Assembly (NCBI GenBank): GCA_963791145.1
Contig: CAWBRT010000017.1
Location: forward strand, 240,375-304,374
Origin: CAWBRT01 sp963791145
GTDB lineage: Bacteria > Acidobacteriota > Terriglobia > Terriglobales > Acidobacteriaceae
DNA: 64,000 nt
Direction of reading: 5' to 3'
Part shown: positions 17,488 to 25,908 of the stretch, piece after piece
How positions within the stretch are numbered: the stretch's first letter is position 1
Layout: each line of letters opens with the position of its first letter
Program-made: the position numbers and the translations under genes
Notes under the pieces: model-generated
Seen by the model: only the letters and a program-made list of their open reading frames with translations
What the model was told of the DNA's origin: nothing
The model's database searches: none

Positions 17488-18705
17488 ATGACCCAGCCCT
17501 TGATCTACTTCGATAACGCGGCGACCGGCTGGCCCAAACCCGAGACGGTCTACCGTTTCATGGACGAGTTTTATCGCACTCATGGAGTCAATCCCGGGCG
17601 GAGCGGATACGACCTTGCCATCGAAACAGGCTCGCTGCTGGACCGCCTGCGCAAGCGGCTCACAAGGTTCTTCGGCGGCGACGAGGAAACACCCGAGCGC
17701 CTTGTCTTCAGCTACAACGTCAGCGACGCGCTCAACATCATTATTCCCGGGCTGCTCCGCCCTGGCGACCACGTCGTTACCACCAACCTGGAACACAATT
17801 CAGTGATCCGCCCGGTGAACCACATGGTTCGCGACCAGGGCGTCGAGGCGACATTTCTCCCCTTCAATAACGCCGGATTTATCGAACCTGACCAGGTAGC
17901 CTCGGCCATACGGCCCAACACGCGAGTGGTCATCGTGAACCACGGCTCGAACGTCATCGGCACCATCCAGCCAATCGGAGAAATCGGGCGCGTTTGCCGT
18001 GAACATGGCGTGACTCTGGTGGTCGATACCGCGCAGACCGCCGGCGTCGTCCCCATCAATATGCAGGCGATGAACATCGATGTAGTCGCCTTCACCGGAC
18101 ACAAGGCACTGATGGGCAGCATGGGGATCGGCGGCCTGTGCATCCGCAAGCATGTCACGGTGCGCATTGTTCGCAGCGGCGGAACGGGAGTGCGATCGGC
18201 GGAGCCGTATCAGGTGGAGGAGTATCCGTGGCGGCTAGAGTGCGGCACGCCGAACCTGGTCGGAATCGCCTCGTTATGGGCCGGCCAGGAGTGGATCGAT
18301 GAGCGCGGGCTCGACCATATCTATGAGCATGAGATGAAGCTGGCCGCGAGGCTGGTAGCCGGTTTGCGAAAGATCGAAGGCGTGCGCCTGTACTGCTGCG
18401 ACAGCCTCGACCAGCACCTTCCTACGATTCTGATGAACCTGGAGGGAGTTGATCCTGCCACCGTCGGCACCATGCTGGATGTCGATCATGACGTCGCCGT
18501 CCGCACCGGCCTGCACTGCGCGCCGCTGGTGCACCGCCAGCTTGGCACTGCCGCACACGGCGGCGTCCGCTTCTCGATGGGCGCTTTCAACACGGCGGAA
18601 GAGGTCGACGCGGTGATTGCCGCCATCAGCGAGATCGCCCGCTGGGTGCGCGAACGCCGCACGGAGACGCCGGCACTCGCGCGCGCGGCGAAGCAATCAC
18701 ACTGA
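17488..18705 (+). CDS. Class V aminotransferase, cysteine desulfurase-like
   Basis: The 405-residue PLP enzyme of the cysteine desulfurase/SufS-like family begins IYFDNAATGWPKPETVY. The PLP lysine is in FTGHKALMGSMG, the EHNSV..P motif follows NLEHNSVIRP, and a candidate catalytic Cys is in RTGLHCAPL. The start ATG 17488 was preferred because the family N-terminus is MxxxIYFDNAAT; upstream in-frame codons are poorly composed. Known relatives remove sulfur or selenium from cysteine-like substrates. No scaffold (IscU/SufU) is adjacent, so it may act on a specific substrate. Confidence 0.92.
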   Translation: MTQPLIYFDNAATGWPKPETVYRFMDEFYRTHGVNPGRSGYDLAIETGSLLDRLRKRLTRFFGGDEETPERLVFSYNVSDALNIIIPGLLRPGDHVVTTNLEHNSVIRPVNHMVRDQGVEATFLPFNNAGFIEPDQVASAIRPNTRVVIVNHGSNVIGTIQPIGEIGRVCREHGVTLVVDTAQTAGVVPINMQAMNIDVVAFTGHKALMGSMGIGGLCIRKHVTVRIVRSGGTGVRSAEPYQVEEYPWRLECGTPNLVGIASLWAGQEWIDERGLDHIYEHEMKLAARLVAGLRKIEGVRLYCCDSLDQHLPTILMNLEGVDPATVGTMLDVDHDVAVRTGLHCAPLVHRQLGTAAHGGVRFSMGAFNTAEEVDAVIAAISEIARWVRERRTETPALARAAKQSH

Positions 18706-18711
18706 CATTTC

Positions 18712-18806
18712 AGATTTTTGATTTTTGATTTTCAGATTTTCGATTGAAGACCGATGGAAGGCCCGCAGTGGCTTCCATTCAATCTGCAATCTGAAATCAA
18801 AAATCT
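18712..18806. terminator. Long AT-rich inverted repeat between convergent genes
   Basis: AGATTTTTGATTT (18712-18724) pairs with AAATCAAAAATCT (18794-18806). An inner ATGGAAG/CTTCCAT stem lies between them, and the left arm has tandem GATTTTT units. It sits between convergent genes and could end transcription from both sides. A separate GC-rich hairpin (GCCGGGC...GCCCGGC) is at about 18842-18864, and nothing else is seen to 18957. Confidence 0.6.
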
Positions 18807-18957
18807 TAGACCAAATTAGCGAAAGGTGTAATGGCTAAAGTAGCCGGGCGCTTTCGGCCCGGCGGTGATTGGGCATTATGTTATTTCCGAAATTGCTCTA
18901 AATTGAAAGATGCGCCGGGGCGGCGACGAGCCGCTGCCGCCCCGCAATTCTCAACGG

Positions 18958-19860
18958 CTACTTCTGTTTGAACCCTTTAACGAAGCCCGCCAAGGCGGCG
19001 TTGAACTTCTGTGGCTGCTCATAGAAGAGCATGTGGCCGCCATCTTCGATGGGGACGAACGTACTACGCGGCGCCATAGCGGCAAGAGCCCTGCCCATCG
19101 CAATCCCCTTGGGGAAGACGCCCGAGTCGGCGGCAAAGACGATGAGCGGAATCTTCACGGTCGCGATCGTCTTGGCGTAATCGGCCATCACGAAATCGGA
19201 GTAGATTGCTATGGCAATCCACGATGGAGTCTTGGTCAATTCCGTGACCACCCAATCGACATCGGCATCCGAAGGCTTCTGCTTGAACATGCGGGCGGTG
19301 AAGGCCGTGGCGAACTTCTTGGGGTCAGCCGAAAGGGCGACGAAGGTCGCATTCATCAGATTGTAGTTGTAGTTCTTGAGAGCGTGATTGTTCCAGTCGG
19401 CCGGGCTGAACGGGAATGGGTCCGAATCAACCATGCCCAGGGCCTTCAGGCGGCCGTCCTTGCCGTACTGCTCGTAATACGAGAGAACCACCGGTCCTCC
19501 CAACGACCAACCGACGAGGGTGAAGTTACGCAGGTCCAGGCGCTCCACCACGGCGCGCACGTCACGTGCATACTGCGCAATGGTGTGCCCGGTCATCGTC
19601 TTGGAGGAGTTCCCATGGCCGCGCAGGTCGAGCGTCACGACCCTGAACTCCCTGGCCAAGTCGGGAACGTTCTTCTGCCAGAACTTGGATGAGCAGGTCC
19701 AGCCGTGCACGAGCACGATGGGTTGCCCCTTGCCCTGATCCTCGTAGTAGATCTTCGCACCGTCTTTTGTTTCCAGATATTCCGCTGCACTCATCGAAGG
19801 GAGAACTAGCGCCGCTAGAGCCAGCACGGCCACCATGATGTGAACTCTTGCTGTAAACAT
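18958..19860 (-). CDS. Secreted alpha/beta hydrolase
   Basis: The 300-residue protein has a clear signal peptide (MFTARVHIMVAVLALAALVL, cleavage probably after SMSA-A). The fold is an alpha/beta hydrolase: oxyanion segment VLVHGWTCSS, DLRGHGNS, nucleophile GWSLGG (Ser near residue 128), an acid in the FAADSGVFP region and a late His in DGGHMLFYE. It is a periplasmic or secreted esterase/haloperoxidase-like hydrolase. It follows, in the same direction, the 2Fe-2S and flavoprotein genes after a gap of about 90 bases. The substrate is unknown. Confidence 0.9.
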   Translation of the reverse strand: MFTARVHIMVAVLALAALVLPSMSAAEYLETKDGAKIYYEDQGKGQPIVLVHGWTCSSKFWQKNVPDLAREFRVVTLDLRGHGNSSKTMTGHTIAQYARDVRAVVERLDLRNFTLVGWSLGGPVVLSYYEQYGKDGRLKALGMVDSDPFPFSPADWNNHALKNYNYNLMNATFVALSADPKKFATAFTARMFKQKPSDADVDWVVTELTKTPSWIAIAIYSDFVMADYAKTIATVKIPLIVFAADSGVFPKGIAMGRALAAMAPRSTFVPIEDGGHMLFYEQPQKFNAALAGFVKGFKQK

Positions 19861-19950
19861 CGCTTCGCCTCCTCACATTCTCCAGGCTTATCCTGGGTTG
19901 TGCAACCGCCGGGACGAAGCATAACACGCGACCGGGCGCTCTATCGGCGA

Positions 19951-20352
19951 TTATTGCTTGCCCGCGGCCGGACGAGATTCGACGCTCGCTCCGAGACGGA
20001 TGTCATATACCTTCCCGCTCTCCGGATCGGTTCGTTTCGTGCCGAAGTCCACTACCAGGTCGCGAATGACCGGGTAGTCCTTCAGGGGCTCGACCTGGTA
20101 TTCCCTTCCCGAGTCCAGCAGAACGTGGCAGGCGTGTTTGGTCTTGCCGTCCACTGTCATCAGGCAACTGGAGCAGAGACCGCGCCCGCAGAAGTAATTG
20201 CGAAATCCGAGGCCGGGGTCGACCGTTTCATAGATTCTTCGGATGGCCGCGAGCAGCGTCAGGCCCTCCGTCCACGGCAAGGTGTAATTCGTATAGCGTG
20301 GAACGGTGTCCACATCAGGATCGAACCGGAATACCTTCAGGCTGACGTTCAT
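19951..20352 (-). CDS. Stand-alone 2Fe-2S protein (N-terminal half of SdhB/FrdB)
   Basis: The 133-residue protein has the plant-type 2Fe-2S motif FRNYFCGRGLCSSCLMTVDG with a fourth Cys in KHACHV. It resembles the N-terminal domain of succinate dehydrogenase/fumarate reductase iron-sulfur subunits (preceded by VFRFDPD). It stops where the 4Fe-4S/3Fe-4S domain should begin. The start overlaps the flavoprotein stop by one base, so the two are coupled and probably form a two-subunit oxidoreductase with one cluster. I see no later Cys clusters or frame break, so the short length looks genuine. Confidence 0.85.
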   Translation of the reverse strand: MNVSLKVFRFDPDVDTVPRYTNYTLPWTEGLTLLAAIRRIYETVDPGLGFRNYFCGRGLCSSCLMTVDGKTKHACHVLLDSGREYQVEPLKDYPVIRDLVVDFGTKRTDPESGKVYDIRLGASVESRPAAGKQ

Positions 20353-22052
20353 TACTTACCCCCTGCTGTGGTTCCTGCGGCTGCCATTCTCGTTACCGGC
20401 AGCCTCTCGAGGCTGTGCTCTCCGTTGCGGCGATAAATCAGCGTGTGGAAAGGTTCCGGGTCGGTTTGCGGATAGTCGGTCCGGTAGTGATGTCCGCGAG
20501 TCTCCTTGCGGGCCAGCGCCGAGAGAATCACCAGTTCCGCCAGCTCCAGCATGCCGCGAACCTCGTACCCCTCCTGCACCTCGTAGCAATGCCGGCGATG
20601 GCCGGTAACAGTGATATTGCCGAGCTTTGTTTCCCGCAGTTCCCTGACCTTCGACAACCCTGCCTGCAACGTGCTCTCATCGCGCTCCAGGCCAACGTAT
20701 TGATCCATCACTTTCTGCAGCAGCGATTTCAAGGCGATGGGCCGGATGGGATCGGGCTTCTGCTTCTTCCAGCGCTCGATCAACTGATACTCGGCCGAGA
20801 CCTGATCATCAAAGCCGCCGGCGGCGAAAGCTACCTTGGCTGCCCGTTCGCTCGCCAGCATGGCGGCCCGGCGTCCGAAGACCTGCGTTTCGGAAAGAGC
20901 GTTGCCCGACATGCGATTGGCGCCATGAACATTGCCGGTGATTTCTCCGGCCGCCAGCAGGCCCTCGATATTGGTGCGGCCATGATCGTCGATCTTGATT
21001 CCGCCCAGGCAGTAATGGGCCGCGGGAGCCATTTCCAGCTGGTCGGTTCGCAGATCGATGCCGATGTTCATCAGGTTGCTGAACTGATGCAGCCAACTGG
21101 TCAGCTTTTCGGTGATCACCTCGCGCGAAAAACGCGAGTGCCTCAGATCGACAAAGAAGCCGCCGTGCGGGCTGGCGGTTCCATTCTTCACTTCGCGGCG
21201 GATAGCGCGGATGAATTCATCGCGCGCCGGAAAACCTTTTATGAAAACCTCTCCTTTGCCGTTCGTGGCCCGGCCGTCGAGGATGTCGGGATTCATGATG
21301 TACTCGTACTGCACCAGCCAGCCCCGGGCGGCAGGAGGATAAATCACGACTCCGGGGTAATAGAGCACCATCTCCAAATCCACCAGACGCGCTCCGAGCT
21401 GATAGACCATGGGCAGGGTTTCGCCGGTCGTATCCGGAGGCGTGTCGGTAAACGGCCACAGCTCCTCATAGCCGCCGGTAGCCAGAATGGTGGTTTTGGC
21501 CTTCACGACCTCGACAGCGCCATTGGCCACGTTCAGGTAGACGACCCCGACGACCGCGCCGTCCTCGACCAGGAACCTGGTGACCACGGCACTGTCTACG
21601 ACGTAGATATTTGGAAGCTCCGCAAGACGATGGAATAAGCTGGCCGCGAGTCCCCAGCCTCCGCCTTTGATGAACAGATTGCGGGAATGACTCTGTCCGG
21701 GACGGATGGAGGTTTCAAAGGTGCCATCGGCTTTCTTTTTGAAGCGGGCGCCATACTGCTCAAGCTCGTGGATGCGATCGATGGAATCCTCGGCCAGCGC
21801 CCAAGCCAGGTCTTCGTCGGCGAGCCCGCGGCCCGAGCGAACCGTATCCTTATAATGCATCTCGACCGAGTCGCCGGGATTCACGGCGCCTTCGACGCCT
21901 TCGCCCGCCATGGGCGTGATTCCAGTCCTGGCCAGAGGCCCTTTGCTGAGCAGGATGACCTTGTTGCCCATCTCCGCCGCCGTGATGGCGGCCTTGATGC
22001 CCGCTCCACCGCCTCCGATCACCAGGATTTCCGTTTGCCGCGACTCGAACAT
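20352..22052 (-). CDS. Fumarate reductase/succinate dehydrogenase-like flavoprotein
   Basis: The 566-residue FAD protein has the dinucleotide motif ILVIGGGGAGIKAAITAAEM and KVILLSKGPLARTGIT. A SHSRNLFIKGGG segment corresponds to the covalent-FAD/active-site region, and GRATNGKGEVF plus HYCLGGIKID lie in the capping and second FAD regions. The family includes SdhA, FrdA, AprA-like and other ring or enoate reductases. It pairs with the downstream 2Fe-2S gene; no membrane subunit is present, so the complex is probably soluble. Within this operon it may reduce or oxidise a pathway intermediate rather than serve the TCA cycle; that is inference. Confidence 0.88.
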   Translation of the reverse strand: MFESRQTEILVIGGGGAGIKAAITAAEMGNKVILLSKGPLARTGITPMAGEGVEGAVNPGDSVEMHYKDTVRSGRGLADEDLAWALAEDSIDRIHELEQYGARFKKKADGTFETSIRPGQSHSRNLFIKGGGWGLAASLFHRLAELPNIYVVDSAVVTRFLVEDGAVVGVVYLNVANGAVEVVKAKTTILATGGYEELWPFTDTPPDTTGETLPMVYQLGARLVDLEMVLYYPGVVIYPPAARGWLVQYEYIMNPDILDGRATNGKGEVFIKGFPARDEFIRAIRREVKNGTASPHGGFFVDLRHSRFSREVITEKLTSWLHQFSNLMNIGIDLRTDQLEMAPAAHYCLGGIKIDDHGRTNIEGLLAAGEITGNVHGANRMSGNALSETQVFGRRAAMLASERAAKVAFAAGGFDDQVSAEYQLIERWKKQKPDPIRPIALKSLLQKVMDQYVGLERDESTLQAGLSKVRELRETKLGNITVTGHRRHCYEVQEGYEVRGMLELAELVILSALARKETRGHHYRTDYPQTDPEPFHTLIYRRNGEHSLERLPVTRMAAAGTTAGGK

Positions 22053-22101
22053 GTTTCCTCTCCCGCCTCATTGCGTAAATCGCAACGGGTCCCGCAGGCT
22101 C

Positions 22102-22605
22102 TCAGTCGTTTTTCTTCTTCGCTTCCAGAATCGTGTGGCAATGTGGATCGCCATTCAGCACGTTGGTAAACTGCGAGAGCTCAAGCTCCGGATTGTAGGC
22201 CGTGCGCATGGCGAAATCCTGCTCGCAGTAAATCAGGCCTAGTTTCTCGCCGTGGAGTTTCTTCCACTCCTCCGCGAACGGGCAATACGTCACCTGTTTC
22301 TCGACGCAATTCTCTTCCACCCGAATCTTGTCGGAAACCCAGGCCAGCGGCAAGGGCAAATCGTAGAATCGTGAAAGATTCGCAACCGTAAGAGGCAAGC
22401 CTTTAGCTAAAACTTCCTCGCGAATCTTCCGCCCCGGGACTTCGCCGTACTTCAAAACGGCCCGGCGCACTGCGCTCTCTCCCGCGGCGCCAAACTCAGC
22501 CACCACTTCGGAAGCCATACAGTGATACAGGGTCGCCAGGGTCCGGGCCATCTTATCGACGATGTCTCTGACTTCAGCCTGGGTGAATTGCTTCTCTTCT
22601 TCCAT
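22102..22605 (-). CDS. L-2-amino-thiazoline-4-carboxylic acid hydrolase-like protein
   Basis: The 167-residue protein matches the ATC hydrolase family: an N-terminal helical part (VDKMARTLATLYHCMASEV), then a C-terminal alpha/beta part with VTYCPFAEEWKK, GLIYCEQDFAM and PELELSQFTNVLNGDPHC. Conserved Cys and His residues in these segments are the likely active-site group. The family was named for hydrolysis of a cyclic thiazoline to cysteine, but many members act in other contexts. The ATG at 22605 follows AAGGTGG; an upstream GTG would overlap that site. It precedes the flavoprotein in the same operon. Confidence 0.82.
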   Translation of the reverse strand: MEEEKQFTQAEVRDIVDKMARTLATLYHCMASEVVAEFGAAGESAVRRAVLKYGEVPGRKIREEVLAKGLPLTVANLSRFYDLPLPLAWVSDKIRVEENCVEKQVTYCPFAEEWKKLHGEKLGLIYCEQDFAMRTAYNPELELSQFTNVLNGDPHCHTILEAKKKND

Positions 22606-22664
22606 CGGGACCACCTTTTTCGAATGGACTCACTAATGTGCGCAGCTTGAGTAAGAGAAGGACA

Positions 22665-22756
22665 GCCTCAGGCGCTGAAGCCCACATTTGTTGTGACTCC
22701 GGACGGCATGGCTGAAGCCATGCCCTTTCAAAGAACTATCTGTGGACCACCTCTAG
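22665..22756. repeat. Repeat family A, copy 4
   Basis: This contains CCTCAGGCGCTGAAGCCC, the palindrome GGCATGGCTGAAGCCATGCC and the terminus GTGGACCACCTCTAG. The final CTAG supplies the TAG stop codon of the minus-strand aldolase gene. The left terminus is degenerate. Confidence 0.8.
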
Positions 22757-23778
22757 GCTTCCTTTGCTTTGGCTTTGGCGCGCACCAGATCGAGCGCGAC
22801 GTCTACGATCAGGTCTTCCTGCCCGCCCACCATGCGGCGGCGTCCAAGCTCTACCAGGAGCTCACGGGTTTCGATCCCGTAACGCTTGGAAGCGTTCTCG
22901 GCGTGCCGCAGGAACGACGAGTACACGCCCGCATACCCGAGCGACAGCGAGTCGCGATCGATGCGGACGGGCCGGTCCTGCAGCGGCCGCACCAGATCTT
23001 CGGAGGCGTCCATCAGCTTGAACAGATCGCAGCCGTGCTCGTAGCCGAGGCGGTCGGCAGCGGCGACGAAGACCTCCAGCGGAGCATTCCCGGCTCCGGC
23101 GCCCATGCCGCCCAGTGAGGCGTCCACGCGATAGCATCCGGCGTCGACGCCGGCACAGGCATTGGCCACCCCGAAAGAAAGATTGTTGTGCGCATGGATT
23201 CCCATCTGCGTACGCGGGTCGAGCACGCTGTGGAAAGCCTCTATACGCTCCTTCACGCCCTTGGGTGTCAGCGCGCCGGCCGAATCGGTTACGTACACGC
23301 AATGCGCGCCGTAGCTTTCCATCAGCTTGGCCTGCTGCGCTAGCTTGTCCGGCGAAAGCATGTGCGCCAGCATCAGGAAGCCTACGGTATCCATGCCGAT
23401 GGAGCGGGCAAACTCTATGTGCTGCCTGGCCACATCGGCCTCGGTGCAGTGCGTGGCGATGCGAACCGAGGAGACTCCCGCCGCGTGCGCAGCCTTGAGA
23501 TCGTGAATGGTGCCGATTCCGGGAATGAGCAGCGTAGCCAGCTTGGCTCGCTTGATGTTGGCGGCAGCCGCCTCGATCCATTCGAGATCGCTGTGGCGGC
23601 CGAAGCCGTAGTTGAAACTCGAGCCGGAGAGGCCATCACCGTGTGAGACCTCTATGGAGTCGACGCCGGCTTCGTCCAGCGCGCGCACGATCTTCACCAG
23701 CGAATCAATTCCGTACTGATGGCGGATGGCATGCATGCCGTCCCGCAAGGTGACGTCAACAATGAACAATTTGCTCAT
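22753..23778 (-). CDS. mhpE: 4-hydroxy-2-oxovalerate aldolase
   Basis: The 341-residue TIM-barrel enzyme is of the DmpG/MhpE type. It begins IVDVTLRDGMHAIRHQY, the catalytic and metal-binding RDG motif, continues with IEVSHGDGLSGSSFNYG, and has the metal-ligand region GIHAHNNLSFGVANA (the HxH pair). It cleaves 4-hydroxy-2-oxovalerate to pyruvate and acetaldehyde. It overlaps the acetaldehyde dehydrogenase gene by four bases, matching the channelled aldolase-dehydrogenase complex. Its stop is provided by the edge of repeat A4. Confidence 0.96.
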   Translation of the reverse strand: MSKLFIVDVTLRDGMHAIRHQYGIDSLVKIVRALDEAGVDSIEVSHGDGLSGSSFNYGFGRHSDLEWIEAAAANIKRAKLATLLIPGIGTIHDLKAAHAAGVSSVRIATHCTEADVARQHIEFARSIGMDTVGFLMLAHMLSPDKLAQQAKLMESYGAHCVYVTDSAGALTPKGVKERIEAFHSVLDPRTQMGIHAHNNLSFGVANACAGVDAGCYRVDASLGGMGAGAGNAPLEVFVAAADRLGYEHGCDLFKLMDASEDLVRPLQDRPVRIDRDSLSLGYAGVYSSFLRHAENASKRYGIETRELLVELGRRRMVGGQEDLIVDVALDLVRAKAKAKEA

Positions 23779-24725
23779 ACCGCCGCTCCTCTCCGCTCTC
23801 TCGTCGGCTGGCGAGATTCAGCCACCCGCTCGGCCGTGCGCAGTGCGGCTGAGGTCATGATGTCAAGATTGCCCGCATAGGCCGGCAGATAGTGCGCCGC
23901 TCCCTCGACCTCAAGGAAAACCGTCGTCTTCAGGCCGGTGAAGTCGCCGAGTCCGGGTATGCGTACCGGCCGATCGGCACCGATCGTGTCGAATTGCAGC
24001 TCCTGCTTGAGCCGGTATCCCGGGACATATTGCTGCACCTTGGCGATCATGGCCGTAACCGAATCGCGCACCTTGGCAGGGTCGACCGACTCGCTGAGGG
24101 TAAAGACGGTATCGCGCATGATCACCGGCGGCTCCGCGGGGTTCAGAACAATGAGGGCCTTGCCCCGGGTGGCGCCGCCGAGTACTTGAAGGGCTTTGGC
24201 CGTGGTTTCGGTGAACTCATCGATGTTGGCCCTGGTTCCGGGCCCGGCGGATTTGCTGGCGATGGAAGCCACGATTTCGGCGTAGTAGACCTTGGCAACG
24301 GCGGAAACCGCGGCGACGATGGGCACGGTTGCCTGTCCGCCGCAGGTAACCATGTTGAGGTTAGGAGCGTCGAGGTGCTCATCGAGGTTGACCGGCGGAA
24401 CGACATAGGGACCGATGGCGGCCGGAGTAAGGTCGATCACCTTCTTGCCGTGCGCTTGCATCAGCTCGCTGTTCCGCTTGTGCGAACCGGCAGAGGTGGC
24501 GTCGAAGACGATCTCGATCTCGCCAAAGACCGGCAGCTTTACCAGGCCCTCCACGCCTTGATCGGTAGTGGCGATTCCCAGGCGCTTGGCGCGCGCCAGA
24601 CCATCGGACTGCGGATCAATGCCGGCCAGAGCGCCCATCTCCAGCGTCTTGGAGAGGCGCATGATCTTGATCATCAGGTCGGTCCCGATGTTCCCGGAAC
24701 CGATGATTGCGACTTTGTGTCCCAT
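23775..24725 (-). CDS. mhpF: Acetaldehyde dehydrogenase (acylating)
   Basis: The 316-residue DmpF/MhpF-type enzyme has an N-terminal NAD fold (HKVAIIGSGNIGTDLMIKIM), ATSAGSHKRN and the catalytic Cys in NMVTCGGQATVP (near residue 130). It converts acetaldehyde and CoA to acetyl-CoA. The start ATG 24725 has AGGAGA just upstream; a longer open frame to 24791 lacks a site and family support. It is coupled to the aldolase by an ATGA overlap and lies 10 bases after the hydratase gene. Confidence 0.96.
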   Translation of the reverse strand: MGHKVAIIGSGNIGTDLMIKIMRLSKTLEMGALAGIDPQSDGLARAKRLGIATTDQGVEGLVKLPVFGEIEIVFDATSAGSHKRNSELMQAHGKKVIDLTPAAIGPYVVPPVNLDEHLDAPNLNMVTCGGQATVPIVAAVSAVAKVYYAEIVASIASKSAGPGTRANIDEFTETTAKALQVLGGATRGKALIVLNPAEPPVIMRDTVFTLSESVDPAKVRDSVTAMIAKVQQYVPGYRLKQELQFDTIGADRPVRIPGLGDFTGLKTTVFLEVEGAAHYLPAYAGNLDIMTSAALRTAERVAESRQPTRERRGAAV

Positions 24726-24735
24726 CCGTACTCTC

Positions 24736-25533
24736 CTATGCGAAGGCAACCCGCACCGAGCCGAGGCTGGTAATGCGAGCCTCGAAAACATCGCCTGGAG
24801 CCGCCGTTACCATCGGCCCCAGGGCGCCGGAAAGAATCGTGTCGCCCGCCTGCAGCGGCCGTCCGACGCGCGCCATGGTCGCCGCCAACCAGAGCGTGGC
24901 TGCCAGCGGATTACCAAGGCAGGCCTGTCCGGCGCCGAAGGACACGCCTTCGCCACGGCGCTCCATGACCATTCCGCATTGCACCAGGTCGATGTCGCGC
25001 AGGAGCCGCGGCTGGGTGCCCAGCACGTACATCCCCGCCGAGGCGTTGTCGGCGATGGTGTCGACCAGGCGGATGTCCCAGTTCTGAATGCGCGAGTCCA
25101 CAATCTCGATGGCGGCCACGGCAAAGTCGACCGCCCGCAACAAGTCGGCGATGGTCGGAACCGGGGTGTCCAGATCCCGTCCCATGACAAAGGCGATCTC
25201 GCCTTCGATCTTCGGCTGCATCAGCCGCGAGAGCGGAACCTGCTGTCCGTCAGCCACCGCCATGTCGGCGAAGAGCATTCCGTAATCCGGCTGATCGACG
25301 CCCAATTGTTTCTGCACGGCGGCAGAGGTGAGGCCGATCTTCCTGCCCACCAGGCGCGCACCGGCGGCCAACCGCCGCTTGGTGTTGATCTCCTGCACGG
25401 CATAAGCGGCATCGGGGCCGCCGGCGCCGAGCATGTCGCGCACCGGCGGACAGGGGTGACGAGTTTGCGCGGCGGACCACAACAGATTGGCCGCGGTTTC
25501 TAGATCCCGAATGGCTGGCTTCGCAGTGGACAC
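24736..25533 (-). CDS. mhpD: 2-keto-4-pentenoate hydratase
   Basis: The 265-residue enzyme is of the MhpD/DmpE hydratase family (FAH superfamily). It has GRKIGLTSAAVQKQLGVDQP, PKIEGEIAFVMGRDL (metal-binding Glu pair), AAIEIVDSRIQNWDI and C-terminal GDTILSGALGPMVTAAPGD. It hydrates 2-hydroxypenta-2,4-dienoate to 4-hydroxy-2-oxovalerate. It is the first gene of the minus-strand lower meta-cleavage set. The GTG start at 25533 follows AAGGTCG. No ring-cleavage dioxygenase is in the window, so the upper pathway is elsewhere or different. Confidence 0.94.
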   Translation of the reverse strand: MSTAKPAIRDLETAANLLWSAAQTRHPCPPVRDMLGAGGPDAAYAVQEINTKRRLAAGARLVGRKIGLTSAAVQKQLGVDQPDYGMLFADMAVADGQQVPLSRLMQPKIEGEIAFVMGRDLDTPVPTIADLLRAVDFAVAAIEIVDSRIQNWDIRLVDTIADNASAGMYVLGTQPRLLRDIDLVQCGMVMERRGEGVSFGAGQACLGNPLAATLWLAATMARVGRPLQAGDTILSGALGPMVTAAPGDVFEARITSLGSVRVAFA

Positions 25534-25743
25534 GTTGCGACCTTTCTGCAGCTAAGATTCTGCCCCAATAGACGCAAAGTGGCATCTGTCGGGGACTCCG
25601 GCGCACGGCCGGATTCAAAGATGGAAGATACCCACTATACAGTCATTTTCGCGCTCGGCTAGGCTCATCCTTATGGTTCAGCCGCAGGCGGGTCAGAGAA
25701 CCGCCGGCAAGCAGATCCAGAGTTACTTTTCTTGTCTTCCGAG

Positions 25744-25759
25744 TTGGAGAATTCTCCAA
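25744..25759. promoter_or_regulatory. 16-bp perfect palindrome TTGGAGAATTCTCCAA
   Basis: TTGGAGAATTCTCCAA reads identically on both strands and lies in the divergent region between the mhpD-side and ferredoxin-side operons. It is a candidate operator; the cognate regulator is not in the window. Confidence 0.5.
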
Positions 25760-25777
25760 TGATCTGTTACACAGGGA

Positions 25778-25793
25778 TGTGATCATGGTCACC
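25778..25793. promoter_or_regulatory. CRP/FNR-type site 1
   Basis: TGTGATCATGGTCACC matches the CRP-family pattern TGTGA-N6-TCACA in nine of ten fixed positions. It is 115 bases upstream of a second similar site and about 220 bases before the ferredoxin gene start. Confidence 0.5.
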
Positions 25794-25892
25794 GCGTTCC
25801 ATGAGAATAGTCACGCTTCCGGGTGATGGATTCCGAGACGCTGGCGTGCGGATTCGGCCCGGACCGGCTCGCCGCCGGCAGTCACGCTGGTT

Positions 25893-25908
25893 GGTGACTC
25901 GAATCACT
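25893..25908. promoter_or_regulatory. CRP/FNR-type site 2
   Basis: GGTGACTCGAATCACT keeps the GTGA-N6-TCAC core. Its centre is 115 bases from site 1, about 11 helical turns, so the two could be bound on the same DNA face. Confidence 0.45.

Noticed and set aside
20415..21638. A 407-residue plus-strand frame opposite the flavoprotein
   Set aside because: It has no recognisable motifs, and the minus strand encodes a clear FAD-binding protein with conserved signatures.
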